From assembly GCA_973895155.1 (NCBI GenBank), contig OZ316899.1, positions 5,766,001 to 5,830,000 on the forward strand: a stretch of DNA of 64,000 bases, in the 5' to 3' direction. Below the pieces are notes generated by a model. That model ran no database searches and was not told the origin of the DNA. It was given only the letters and a program-made list of their open reading frames with translations. Each line of letters starts with the position of its first letter. Position 1 is the first letter of the stretch. Origin of the DNA: Marsupella aquatica (Eukaryota > Marchantiophyta). This document shows, piece by piece, positions 43,690-54,700 of this stretch. The position numbers and the translations under genes were made by a program.

Positions 43690-44138
43690 AACCCAGCCCT
43701 CAAACTATCCTTGCGAAACACATGCGAACGCCATACTATCGCAAACTTGCCATACATTGAGTATTGGAACATTGCGATACTTTTGGTTCCGCAATTGTGC
43801 GACACCCTGACTGACGCAGTTATGCGATACCATATGAATGGCAACGGAATTGTCAAGACAACAGATTCGCAAATAAGTTATAGTTCAGAGCGCGTCGCAA
43901 ACCGATAAAGAGTCTGTCGAGATCGCATAAATGTGATTTATGTACGATAAAATAAGTTTTGCAGTGTGCGAAGGTGTTGCAAAGGGGTTGTGAAAGTCCG
44001 ATTGCGAAGCTGTGGGTTTCAAAGAATGCGAAAGGGTTGCGATGCGTAGCGTTTTGCAAACGCCGGAATTTCATAATTTGGTCATTTGTTAGTTGCGATG
44101 GGACGGGGTTCGCAAAAGGGGTCGGTAGTGTTGTAGTG
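43690..44138. repeat. CACTA right subterminal repeats and terminal inverted repeat
   Basis: About a dozen TTGCGAA, TTCGCAA and GCGAT cores between 43713 and 44120, mirroring the left array. The final 10 bp are the inverted repeat TGTTGTAGTG. Confidence 0.85.
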
Positions 44139-45683
44139 TTTGGGGAGGCTGTCCTGATGTTGTTGTGAAGTTTGGGAATGTGGCCCAACCTTGTAATATT
44201 TTTGTTCATGAGTTGTTATCGTTCCCAGTCATTTTGGGCATGCCGTTCATAACTGCATTGAGAATGGAGACCAAAGTACTAGATGATACTACTTATATGG
44301 TGAAATTTCGGAGTAGCGATGGGATCTAGGTGGTGCAGTTCCCTGCTGTGTTCCCTAGAAATGTGCAAAACCAGAAGGAATTGCGAGAGCCAAAGACTGA
44401 GGTTGAGAGGAACTCTAATAAAGAAAGAGAACAGGGAAACGGTTTTGCGCTCAGCTGAAGTTCGTGGACCAGCGGAGTGCTTGTGTTTTGGCTCCATAGG
44501 ATAATGAGTGTTTTTCCAGTTTGTTTGTAGGTTGCACTCAAACTAGTGAAGTTACCTATGTTGGTGGGAATGAGATGACCGGACGGCACAAGAGATATGT
44601 GAAAGAAGCAAGTCAGACTTTGGCCGAGTCTAACGAGCTTGACAATGATGAGAGTCTGGAAGGGGTTTTGGTGGAAACCGGATGTGACGAGCCACTCAAG
44701 AGTGTGGTTTTTGACTTGGAAAGTGGGAAGATGGAGATAGAGTTGAGCGAGTATTAGTACTCACTCGTCTCTGAGATTGTCCATTCAAACACAAAATACA
44801 AGACCGTTGATAAGAAAGTGAGACCCGCAGCGATACCATTACCGGATAATGCGATGGAGGTGATGGAACGAGCCAGACTGGAACCGAGATTGAGACCCGA
44901 GGGTCGAATAGGGCATGTGTTTACCCAGGAGAGTCTAGCGAGGCTCAAAATTGGTTCTGATGGGCTGCAAGGAAGCTCAAGAGTTTTTCAACCAGTACCG
45001 AATCAAGTTGAAGCTTATCAAGTTACAATCCGGAAGGCAATGGGAAATCTGAACGAGGTCATGTTCAGATCATTAGTGCATTGGCGAAGGCCTATGATGG
45101 GGATCTTGGCAGGTGGTCGAGTCTTCTTCCACTTGCCTTGCTTGCTGATCGGATGACTTGCAGTTGTGTTACCGGATATGTTCCCGCTGAGTTGCTTACT
45201 GGACATTTGCCAATGATACCTCTTGAGGAGGACATTTGTAGTTGGAGATTGATTGGTTGGAAAGATAAAGTTTTGAGAGAAGAGTTGCTGGCTTGAAGGA
45301 TTGAACATTTTGGGCTGTTACCTGCAAAGATCGAAGTGGCTTGAAAACAATTGAAAATGGCGCGGCTAAGGAACAAGGCAAGGTTCGATCGGACTCATTG
45401 TTTGAGGCCGGTTTTGGTTAAGGAAGGAGATTGGGTTTTGATTTACGAGAGCAAGTTGGATGAGCAACACTTGAGCCAAAACAAGTTTGCTCAAAGGTGG
45501 CAAGGTCCATATGTGGTGGTGATTGTTCACCCGAATGCTACCTATACAATTCGAGAGTTGGATGGGACTATTCACCAAGTACCTTATGCAGGGAAAAGAG
45601 TGAAAGTCTTTAAGAGGAGAACTAATAAAGGAATGGACTCAAGTTCCGACTTGAGTGAAAACAAAGATGAGGCGCTGGTCTAG
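44139..45683 (+). pseudogene. pol: Element 4 protease end, RT fragment and integrase tail
   Basis: Protease resumes with GGCPDVVVKFGNV and LSFPVILGMPFIT, then has stops. A pre-RT segment (44818-44966: RPAAIPLPDNAMEVMERARL) breaks off after KIGSDGL and is followed directly by integrase sequence (KEAQEFFNQYRIKLKL), so RT, RNase H and the first integrase half are deleted. The integrase Glu is present (GNGKSERGH in a shifted frame). The tail has GDWVLIYESKLDEQH and RWQGPYVVV. Two further TGA codons lie near 45294 and 45342. Confidence 0.85.
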
Positions 45684-45932
45684 GCGCATTGAAAGGACTT
45701 AGACTCGGATTTGCGCAAAGAGAAGGGAGTTCAGACAGGTTCAAAAGATTTAAGTTCTAAAGGAAGAAAAAGGGAAACTGAAGCAGATTCTGAGTACTTG
45801 GATTTTGGATTTCTTGAAGGAGAAGTGGTTCAGGCGCATGGGATAAGTTTGAGTTCCGATTCTGGTTCAGACTTAGACGATTTTGATTAAAGTGGAGCAG
45901 ACCGGAGGCTGCTCAAGTTTATTGGGGGAGAA

Positions 45933-46733
45933 TGTCGTGACAAATTGTTTTTGTGCTGCAACCAAGAATGAGGAAGTCGGTTGGTGTTCCGTTTTCTGTG
46001 AGTTGCGAATGGTTTGGAGTCGAATCATTTTGACTTCAAGCTCGACTCCAAGAGTCGATTGGCGTTCCATTTTCTGTGAGCTGCGAATGGTTTGGAGTCG
46101 AATCGTTTTGACTTCAAGCTTGACTCTGAGTGACGATTGGTGTTTTGTTTATGATGAGTTTTGGGCATGCAGAAGCTAAGGAGTTGGGAGTTGGTTGCGA
46201 TTGGAATGCAAAGGGCTGTTGGTTCATCTTCTGGCGACCAAGAGTCTGGCTGTTGAGTTCTGAACCCGCCTCGAGGTGACTCGTCGGGCGGGGATGCTGC
46301 TTCTGAGGCGTATTTGAGGGTTGGGCTTCAGCTCAGTCCAGGGGGAGTTAATCATTTATGGTGATTTGGATTGAAGATTGGGGTGCTGCCGATTGTGGAC
46401 CAGCAAACCTGAGTGTTGGATCGTTGGCGATGCGAGCTAGAGATTCTGAGTTTTGAGCTTGAGCACTTGAGTAATTGGATTTTGTGGATTTTCCGACTTG
46501 ATAGCCTTTGAGTGGACGATAGCCCGATGGAAGATAGATAGTAGCCTGCCAAAGGGTTAGAGATCAGACTTCCACGAGTGACCCGCCCAAGGGCACCCAT
46601 TGTATTGATAACAAGATTTCCAGAAAGTAAAGTGTTTGAGTTTGGGCCCCAAATTGTGTTTGTCACTCATCTGGATCGCAGCCAGAAACAGTCCGTTTTC
46701 CTGAGATGACCCTTGCATTCAGTCCACGCGACA
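45933..46733 (+). repeat. Element 4 3' LTR
   Basis: It begins TGTCGTGACA after the polypurine tract TTGGGGGAGAA (45922-45932) and ends about CCACGCGACA at 46733. The right edge is inferred from a TG/CA rule and the start of element 5. It is not alignable by eye with the element 2 LTR although the coding parts are close. Confidence 0.65.
45981..46136 (+). repeat. 78-bp tandem duplication in the element 4 LTR
   Basis: Two 78-bp units (45981-46058 and 46059-46136) starting TTGGTGTTCC/TTGGCGTTCC, with the beginning of a third at 46137. They may duplicate an enhancer, as seen in many LTRs. Confidence 0.85.
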
Positions 46734-46735
46734 CC

Positions 46736-48699
46736 GGAGGAAAATTTGGGTAATGCCTCAGAGATCCTTGGAAGCTATCGTAAGTGAAGCGGCCTACCAC
46801 CGTTGTGAACTGGTACAGGCAGTTGTAGCTACCTTTGTGAGTTGTATCCTAGTTTCACTCCTCTTGGCCTCTTAAGGATAAAGTTGGACTGCGTTGGTGC
46901 TAGAGGTTGTTGGGCGGCCGATTTGCTTTTCGCAAGTGGAAGTTGATGGTGCCCGCCCTACATCTGTGGGCGGGCTAGTTCAAACCAAAGGGGAGTGCCC
47001 CAAGGGGAGGACAATGGGGCTGACGAGTTTGGAGTTAGCTTACCCGTTTGGACTGACATCCTACTTGGATAAGTGAGATAGGTTGGAATTTCCTAAGTCT
47101 GGAATGCGCATACCAACCTGGTTTGCATCAGCCTGATGGGCAAACCATTTGTTACCTCATAAAAATTTTAAGGCCCAAAGTGGTCTAGGCATGTTGGAAC
47201 GTTACTGAGGTCACGCGGACGTGACCATTTTTAAGGGGGGGTGCAAGTTGCGGAACTCGACTACCTTAACACAGCTCCGGCATTGTTGACTCAGACGCCG
47301 AGCTCCCTTATGGTCCAGGCCCGGATAGGCCATCCGGGGAGGACTTAGCATGGGAAGACTTGTGGGCAATGAGACGTGGCACTAGCGAGGCAAGGAGCCA
47401 AGCTGGGGGCACACACTAAGGACTTGGACTAGCCAGGCCTGGACCATAAGGGTAGCCGTCCGGACCTCCGAATGGACTTTGAGTTCTCAAGGCTTGAGAG
47501 TGAGCTCCTCTTGGGCCCAAGGCCAATGGAGTTGACGTCATTGGCAACGGACGCTTGGGGCGCAAGTTGTGGCCCGATCCGGGTTGGGCCAGTCGGGGGC
47601 CCCGATTGGTGATCAGACCTGAGGGCCTAGGCATGAGCACTGGGTCGGCCTGGTCACAACAAGCTAAGGCACTCCGCTTGCGGATGCCTATCAAGAAAGT
47701 TATGGGCGTTGCCAGTTGGTGGCGCACCCATTATGTGCGATGAGATCCGGGTTGGGGGCCAAATGTTTAGGGACCAAAGCTGGTCCGGGGGTGGCAGGTC
47801 TCCAGAAGCATATATGAGGGGGGTGGTGTCTCCCTGGGGGCTAAGGGCGAGCCGAAATCGTGAGCCGCGGTGGTCGCGACACTAAGGGAAACCGCCAAAC
47901 GGAAATGGCGATATCTTCCCAATGGGAAGTCCGTTGGAGGACTTCTTGGGTGCGTTGGAAATCTCTGGAGGAGGGCTACGCCCCCTTGAGCTCAGCTGGG
48001 TCTGGGGTCCCGTGGGTTCTTGTGATTTGTGGGTGATAGCTCGTCCGCTTGCCAAATCCTGCCGAACAACAACCAAGCCGTGTTCAGTCTCCCAAGGGAG
48101 CTTGCATTGGGGAGGCAAGGCCAAGTAGGTGTGGAGGCTGAGTTCCCAGGGTGCTCGGCCCCTAGACCACCAGTGGGGCGCACCGGGAGCGGTTGCTAGA
48201 GTCGGGGCCGTTCTGGTCCCGGCGTGTTGGGACAAGCTTTAGGACAAGCTATGCTAATTGGGCCATGAGCATGTCCTGAGGTCAGGGCGGTCAGTTGGTG
48301 ATGGATAGGTACGAGGGGGAACTTGGGCCACGCCCAAGGAAGGGGCTGTTCTGGACAAACAGTGGGCGTGGGTTCTGGTTCCGGCTTATGGCATCGGGAG
48401 GACCTATCGTTGACCTATTTACCAATGTCTGTTGAGCTTGAGTTAGGATGCTAGACTTGGCGAGTTCTAGATCCTGAAGGGTTATTTACCGAGGTACTTG
48501 GTTGCTTGTGTAGATAGGGAGGACCGTTGAGTAGCGATCGTGTTAGAGAGCAAGTGCGGCTTCGTATGGGAGGGGTCGCTGGCGGTGCAAGGGGCACTAG
48601 GTTGCTTGCTCGAGGTATTCCATGGAGGCTTTCGGGCACCAAGGGCACTTAGGCATGAGTGCTGGGATTGGTGAGGGCGCTGGGTGGTAAGGTCCACCA
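46736..48699 (+). mobile_element. Element 5: 3' end of a chromovirus (chromodomain tail, 3' UTR, LTR)
   Basis: 46736-46807 matches the last codons of the element 1 chromodomain frame. The 3' UTR matches 27465-27890. A polypurine tract AAGGGGGGG (47233-47241) precedes the LTR at 47242-48699 (TGCAAGTTGCGG to GGTCCACCA). The rest of the element is absent. It ends exactly where Helitron coding sequence begins, so a recombination or nested insertion removed the Helitron 5' part. Confidence 0.85.
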
Positions 48700-48701
48700 C
48701 T

Positions 48702-49690
48702 CCTTTTCATAACATTTACTTCCAATCCTGAATGGCCTGAAATCATACTGGAATGCTACCCCTACCAGACCCCGGCCGACTGTGATGACATTGTTGCAAG
48801 AGTGTTCAAACTGAAGTTGAAGGCCTTGTTGGCGGATATTTGGGCAGGGGTATTAGGTAGACTTGTTGCCTCAATGTATGTCATTGAATTTCAAAAGAGG
48901 GGGCTACCGCATGCCCACATTCTGATAAGATTGGTGGAACAACATAAGCTTTGCACCCCGGAGTTGGTTGACCAGTTGGTTTTGGCAGAGATACCGGATG
49001 CACGAGTACATCCCCAATTATATCAGACTATAATGAAGTCCATGGTGCATGGTCCTTGCGGCCGTGGGTATCCAAACTCACCTTGCATGGTTGACGGACA
49101 GTGCAGCAAGGGTTATCAGCAATCATTCTCAACCAAAACAGTTTTTGGAGATGATGGATATCCTTTGTATCGACGCCGGGATGATGGCCACAGTTTCTCA
49201 AAGGATTGCAACGGGTTTGAGTTTGACAATAGGTGGGTTGTTCCTTACAGTCCATATTTGAGCATGAGATTTAATGCTCATATCAATGGGGAGATTTGTT
49301 GCTCCATTAAAGCAATCAAGTATTTATATAAGTACTATTATAAGGGGCACGATAAAGCAACGAGATGAAGTGAAGGAGCATTTAGATGCCAGGTATGTGT
49401 TTGTTGCTGAAGGAGTATGGCGCATTAATCAGTTTGAAATGTCTGAGAGTACTACTTTGGTGCAATGGTTGCAAGTGCATTGTGAGGGGGAACAATTGAT
49501 AATGTTCAATGAGGATTCAAAGATCAATGATGTGGTGCAACGAGAATCTCACAGGGACACAACTCTCACAGGGTGGTTCAAAGCTAATGAATTGCATGAA
49601 CATGCAAGAGAACTTTTATACAACAATTTCCCCCATGAGTTTGTATGGGATGCGTCGTCCCGTGCATGGAACCCATGAAGAAGAGGGTTT
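48702..49690 (+). pseudogene. Helitron Rep (HUH endonuclease) domain
   Basis: It starts within LFITFTSNPEWPEI of the Helitron-like N-terminal domain. The HUH motif is in RGLPHAHIL (His-Ala-His at 48910-48918). The catalytic-tyrosine motif IKYLYKYYYKGHDKAT lies near 49311-49357. A frameshift at about 49365 leads into DEVKEHLDARYVFVAEGVW and WRINQFEM. A TGA at 49676-49678 stands where relatives often have Arg. Rep nicks and joins single strands during rolling-circle transposition. Confidence 0.9.
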
Positions 49691-51083
49691 AGCATCGGTA
49701 GGATGTATTTTGTGCCGCCAGCCGCAGGTGAATGGTACTACCTAAGGGCGCTTCTTCTTCACATCAAGGTGCAACATCGTTCATTGACCTTCGCACTTTT
49801 GAGGGCACTATATACCCAACTTTTCAGGTTGCGGCTCTTGTCCAAGGTTTGTATGAGAATGATGAGGAATGGGATAGATGCCTTCAAGAAGCGACAAGCA
49901 TGCACACCGGGGCGCAAATGAGGCAACTATTTATTACAATATTATTGTTTGGAGGTGTTGCCAAACCGTGCGACCTGTGGACACAACATGCATCCAATTT
50001 GAGTGATGATTGTAGGCATTGTTTGCAATTGATGGGGTTCTTAGATTCAACGGAGCAACAACAACAGAGTTTTGCTCTATATTTGATGGATGAGGCTTTG
50101 AAAAGTGTTGGTAAAACATTGTTGGAGTTTAGTCTTCCGAAACCAGGTATGCAGTTTTTCCAAGAGGAGGTGAATAGAAATTGTTTGATAACAGAGGAGA
50201 TATGTTATCCGATGGATGTCCTTCTACAACAACTTGCAGAACAAGAGCCGTTATTGAATGAGGGTCAAAGGGCAACATACAATGCAATACTTGCAGCGGT
50301 TAGGACTCGAGATGGATCAACATACTTTATTGATGGACCTGGGGGGACGGGGAAAACTTTTGTGGAGAATGTTCTACTTTGGCGAGTCCGTGCAAATGGG
50401 GACGTCGCACTGGCCGTAGCTTCCTCGGGTATTGCAAGTCTTTTGTTAGATGGAGGACGCACAGCGCATTCATGATTCAAGCTACCATTGAAACCAATCT
50501 CGACATTGACATGTGCCATCCCAAAACAATCTGACCTTGCTGGATTATTGCAGAGGGCAACTTTTATTTTGTGGGATGAAGCACCCATGATTCATTGGCA
50601 TGGAGTGGAGGCGTTGGATAGAACTTTATGCGATATAGGAGGTAATGACCGGATCTTTGGAGGGGTTGTAGTTGTATTTGCAGGAGATTTTTGACAAGTA
50701 CTTCCAATGAAGGCAAGGGCAAGTCGTCCAAAGATTGTGGGGTCATGTTTGAAGAAGTTTTATATTTGGAGCTGTATATGGACTTTCAAGCTAACTGAAA
50801 ATATGCAGGCAAGAGGAACTATTGCATCCCCTGAATTTGGTAATGTTACATTTCCGGAGTGGCTACTAAAATTGGGTGATGATAAACTCCCAAAGGGATG
50901 GTCTTCAAATAATCTAATTACTTGCCCTGAGTCTATGGTGGTGGATGGAGGACGTGTGGAATCATTGATTCATGCAATTTACCCATCTCTTGCTAATGTG
51001 GACAATAAGTTCTTAAGCAAGAGAACTATCTTGGTTCTGACAAATGATGAGGCGCTAAAAATTAACGACTATATCTTAGAAGG
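49691..51083 (+). pseudogene. Helitron PIF1-like helicase, N-terminal part
   Basis: A linker ([20 protein letters not shown]) leads to the helicase: Walker A GPGGTGKT (about 50335-50358), motif Ia [18 protein letters not shown], Walker B ILWDEAPM and VVVFAGDF. TGA codons follow RTAHS (50473-50475) and GDF (50692-50694), where SRFK and FRQVLP are usual. The frame continues to ALKINDYILEGLP and is cut at 51083/51087 by the inserted transposon. Confidence 0.9.
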
Positions 51084-51133
51084 ACTTCCCTCGAGGGGGT
51101 CACTGTATGTAGGGCTCTACATCGCGTGCGACG

Positions 51134-51728
51134 TTTTAGGGTCTGGACCCCCTAACTTTTAAGTGAATTTTTTTTCCCCACTCCCTTACTTTCTGAAAAG
51201 CGGCCATTTTTTGAATTGTTTACCCCTATAAAACTTTATGGAAAGTTTTATGATGATTTAAAAAATGCCTATTAAGGAAAGTAAAGTACCTCAATAGTGT
51301 AGAGCCAATTGTGCAAATTGATGCGCATTTCCAATACATTCAATGAATTTGCATCTTGAAGCTGAATATCTTGTAATGCATTCATTGTCATCCAACAACT
51401 TGTAGTTTTCACTCTTGAATAGTGAAGCATGGTGGGTGCCAGATACTATGAATAGGTAACCGAACATCTTAGGTTGCCTATTCAAGGCATCGGTACTCTA
51501 CCTTGTTTCACTATAAACTCCAGCATGATGATGTCCACATCTCTACCTTCCTTCACAGACTCATGCAAGATGATGTCCACATGACGGAGGGGAATTGAAC
51601 CCCTGATTGAGCATAAATCTCAATTTGCCAATCCGCCATCCCCTACTCTACTCCCTCCCACTAACCCTACACATGCATCACATACACACACAACAAACTA
51701 CTTTTAATAAACAATAGTCAATTATATA
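51134..51728. other. Non-coding left flank of the 10.37-kb transposon
   Basis: No gene seen. It lies downstream of the transposase stop and contains two copies of a GATGATGTCCACAT phrase near 51526-51582. Confidence 0.4.
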
Positions 51729-54700
51729 TCACAATTTACTCACACTCTGAATGTATGCAATCAAAGCTTGCAAGTCACTTGCATCTAGTATATACACTTT
51801 GTCAACTATCCCAGACTTCATTGTCAAGTTCACATTTGAAATTACCATCTCAATATCAATCCATTGTCCATCTGTTGCATCATAAGTGAACAAAGTTTTG
51901 TTGTTACCAGTAGATTTGTACCAATTACACTGCAAGCGGCACACACTTCCACTCTGTCCAACTGCAGGTACAGGCCTGTCCAACAGATCTATTGCTTTCC
52001 GATGTCTGACCCAATAGGAGCCATTCTTCTGTATCATAAACTCAATCCTACCCAACCAATATTCCTTCTTTGCAGATGTTGCGTCAACAACAGGCCCTTT
52101 ATCTATTCCCTTCCTCTTCTTTGACTTGGATGATCTGGTAGAAGGACCAACCTCTGCAGCAGACTCAAACAAAACTGCTATATCAGTACCAATGTCAACC
52201 AAACAAGTCACAGAGTCACCATTTTCCTTCTCCTTACTAGTAGTGTAATAGGTCTTCTGGGCTATCCTAGTTAGCCTATCCTTTGACATGAAAGGATTGC
52301 AGCACAATTGACTCACAAAAGTGGACTTGTAGATAGTCCTTCCCTCATAAGTTATAGTAGACACTACTGACCGGGGTGTCTGCACATCAGTTAAGTCTGC
52401 TTGAACTCCAGCCAAGACATGCCTTACTTCATGTCCTAGTGTCTCCATCTCACAAAATGGGTTAGTGTCCACCTCAATCGAACAATCATCAACTGTTAGT
52501 GGCTCAATACAATCCTGACTGTCCAGAGTGTCCCATGAATCAATCCGATTGAGATCTTCTTCAGGATCTTCAAACTCTAGAAACTCTCCAATTGGGGGCT
52601 CAGGTCTAGGGCCTACAATAGATCGATGCTCAACTGTGTCTTCAGCATCATCACATAACACAACCTCTTTCATGACACTTGTATCCGGCCAAGTCTCTGC
52701 CTCCACCTCCCAAGGATGAACCCACCATCGTCTTTTTGCTGCTGGCAAAGAACTCCTTGGTGACATGTTCAGCTTGCACAACAAATCCTTTGCTTCCTGC
52801 AAACCTTCCTTTAGAGCATCAACAACCATCTCATTAGTCTGAACTGCAGAGTAATCAAATAAATTTGGAGCTTGTTCTCCTTCATCCAGAGGATGTAAAG
52901 TTGCCCAAACATGATCCTGTTTATCATGTGATCGACGTATCTTCAATCCCTCTGGTCCATACTCTAATCCAGCTAGTCGATTCAGTCCCACTGCACTGTC
53001 CAGTCGAGATCCAAAGTCATAATTTCTCTCATGGCCACTCATGCCACCTACCTTGCTAAAAAATATTTCACAACAATCTGATCCCAACAAGTGAAATGGA
53101 ACTTGCAGATATGGGAACTTGTCCCGAAAGGCACAGATTAACAATACTACAAAATGACAAGACATGTTGATATCATGGAAAACCTGCACAGAAATCATGT
53201 TCTTCTCTGTGATAGATCCAGCATTCCCTATCACAGAATGATCACCATACCTCAACCATAGCCTCCACAATTGGAAGAACCAAGATACCTTTGATGCCAA
53301 GACAACACGGGTTCTTAGGTCATGCTTAACAGAGAAGAAAATATCCATGTAGTCTGCACAAACCTCCAAGTATATCATGGTCCCAAAGCTTCTATCATGA
53401 CGAACATCTCGTCGCTCATACATATGCTGCAGGCAGGCCTACACTCTCCTGGAAGCTATTCATTGTGGGCCAGCCCAGTTTTGTCTATCTGTCCTATTCA
53501 CATCATCCCAATGCAAACCATGCTCATGAATTGCATAATGGTTATAAACAGATGTGACATATGACAAAGATGCATGCTGATCACCAAGAACTAACATAGC
53601 AGACACTCGGTCCAATGGGTTAATTGCCTTCTTGCCATTGTGAGGTGGGTCTTGGTCTCCAAAACCATATCGATCTCCATTCGGAAGTATGGACACTGAG
53701 TATTGCCACCCAACCCATCCTACACTGTACCTAGGAAAGGAATCATTCACAGCAGTATAATCTTCCATCATCAATTTCCTACGACGAGCATCACCATCAC
53801 TAGCATGGCCCAACAAAGGACCAACACTGTCTTTGCAATGTGTGTTCCACATGGACTTCAGCTGCACCCAATGCTCTCTTACCCAGGGAGCTCTAAACTT
53901 GTTACATGTTGGTAGAACACACAATGCCAATTTAGGCATCTTTGCATGCAGAGGATTGACAATGATTACTCTAGCATACATGTCTTTGGCATATTGCTCA
54001 AAAGTACTTACAATCTTGTCATACCCTTCAATACCTGCTCCAACCAGTACTTCCAAGCCAAAAGAACATGTGTGCTCCTCTAAGGGGCCACAGAAACCAA
54101 TGAGGGTGTCATATTTAGCTTCCCATCTGTCACACACAATACAAAACACACATCAGCTCATGACGTGCAAACTCATCCAACACATTCAAAAGAACAAGCT
54201 AATTTACTACAGAGACAAAAACACAAACCTGGGTCTCTCTTTTATCCTTGTTTCATCCTCAACAAACATTACTGGTACATCTCCTGAAATTCCAAGTGTC
54301 TGCTTTGATGCACATAGTACTCTGCACACCTCCTGGAATATCTCTTTTCGAATGCCAACTCTAAAGGGTGGTAGTTTTGCTCTATCACGTTTCAAGGTCT
54401 TTAGACCTGGACCACCTAGGTTTGCCTGGAAACAATGAGCCACTTGTCTACCTCCAAACTGGAACATGGCTTGGGAAAAGGCCTTGGTTCTCTTACTGTA
54501 TCGATAACCCTTAGCAACTCTTTGCAAGTTCTTAGCTACATCTGTCAGGAAATCCCACAACCCTTCCTTGCCACCAAAAGCACCACGCCTATGTCCATTC
54601 ACAATATTTCTCAGAAACAGTCTTAAATCTTTCCTATCATGGGCTACTCCTAATAAATCTTCTAGCTTCTTTCGCCTAACACTCAAGGCACAAATTTTCT

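Larger units (their letters stand above)
34488..44138 (-). mobile_element. CACTA (En/Spm-type) DNA transposon, 9651 bp
   Basis: Termini CACTACAACA (34488-34497) and TGTTGTAGTG (44129-44138) are 10-bp perfect inverted repeats. The 3-bp duplication TTT flanks it (34485-34487 and 44139-44141), as expected for CACTA elements. Element 2 gives the uninterrupted site, confirming both edges. It carries subterminal TTTGCGAA repeats, a minus-strand TNP2-type transposase gene with a SET domain, and a plus-strand gene in divergent order. The strand given is that of the transposase. Confidence 0.95.
33762..46733 (+). mobile_element. Element 4: relative of element 2, 5'-truncated, internally deleted, split by a CACTA transposon
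   Basis: It starts inside the gag C-terminal region (compare DPGWVLGRDLDQAMYPE with the matching block of element 2), runs into protease and is cut at 34487. It resumes at 44139 with the next residues. About 2 kb of RT, RNase H and the integrase N-terminus are missing at 44966/44967. It ends with the integrase tail, polypurine tract and an LTR (45933-46733). Confidence 0.85.
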
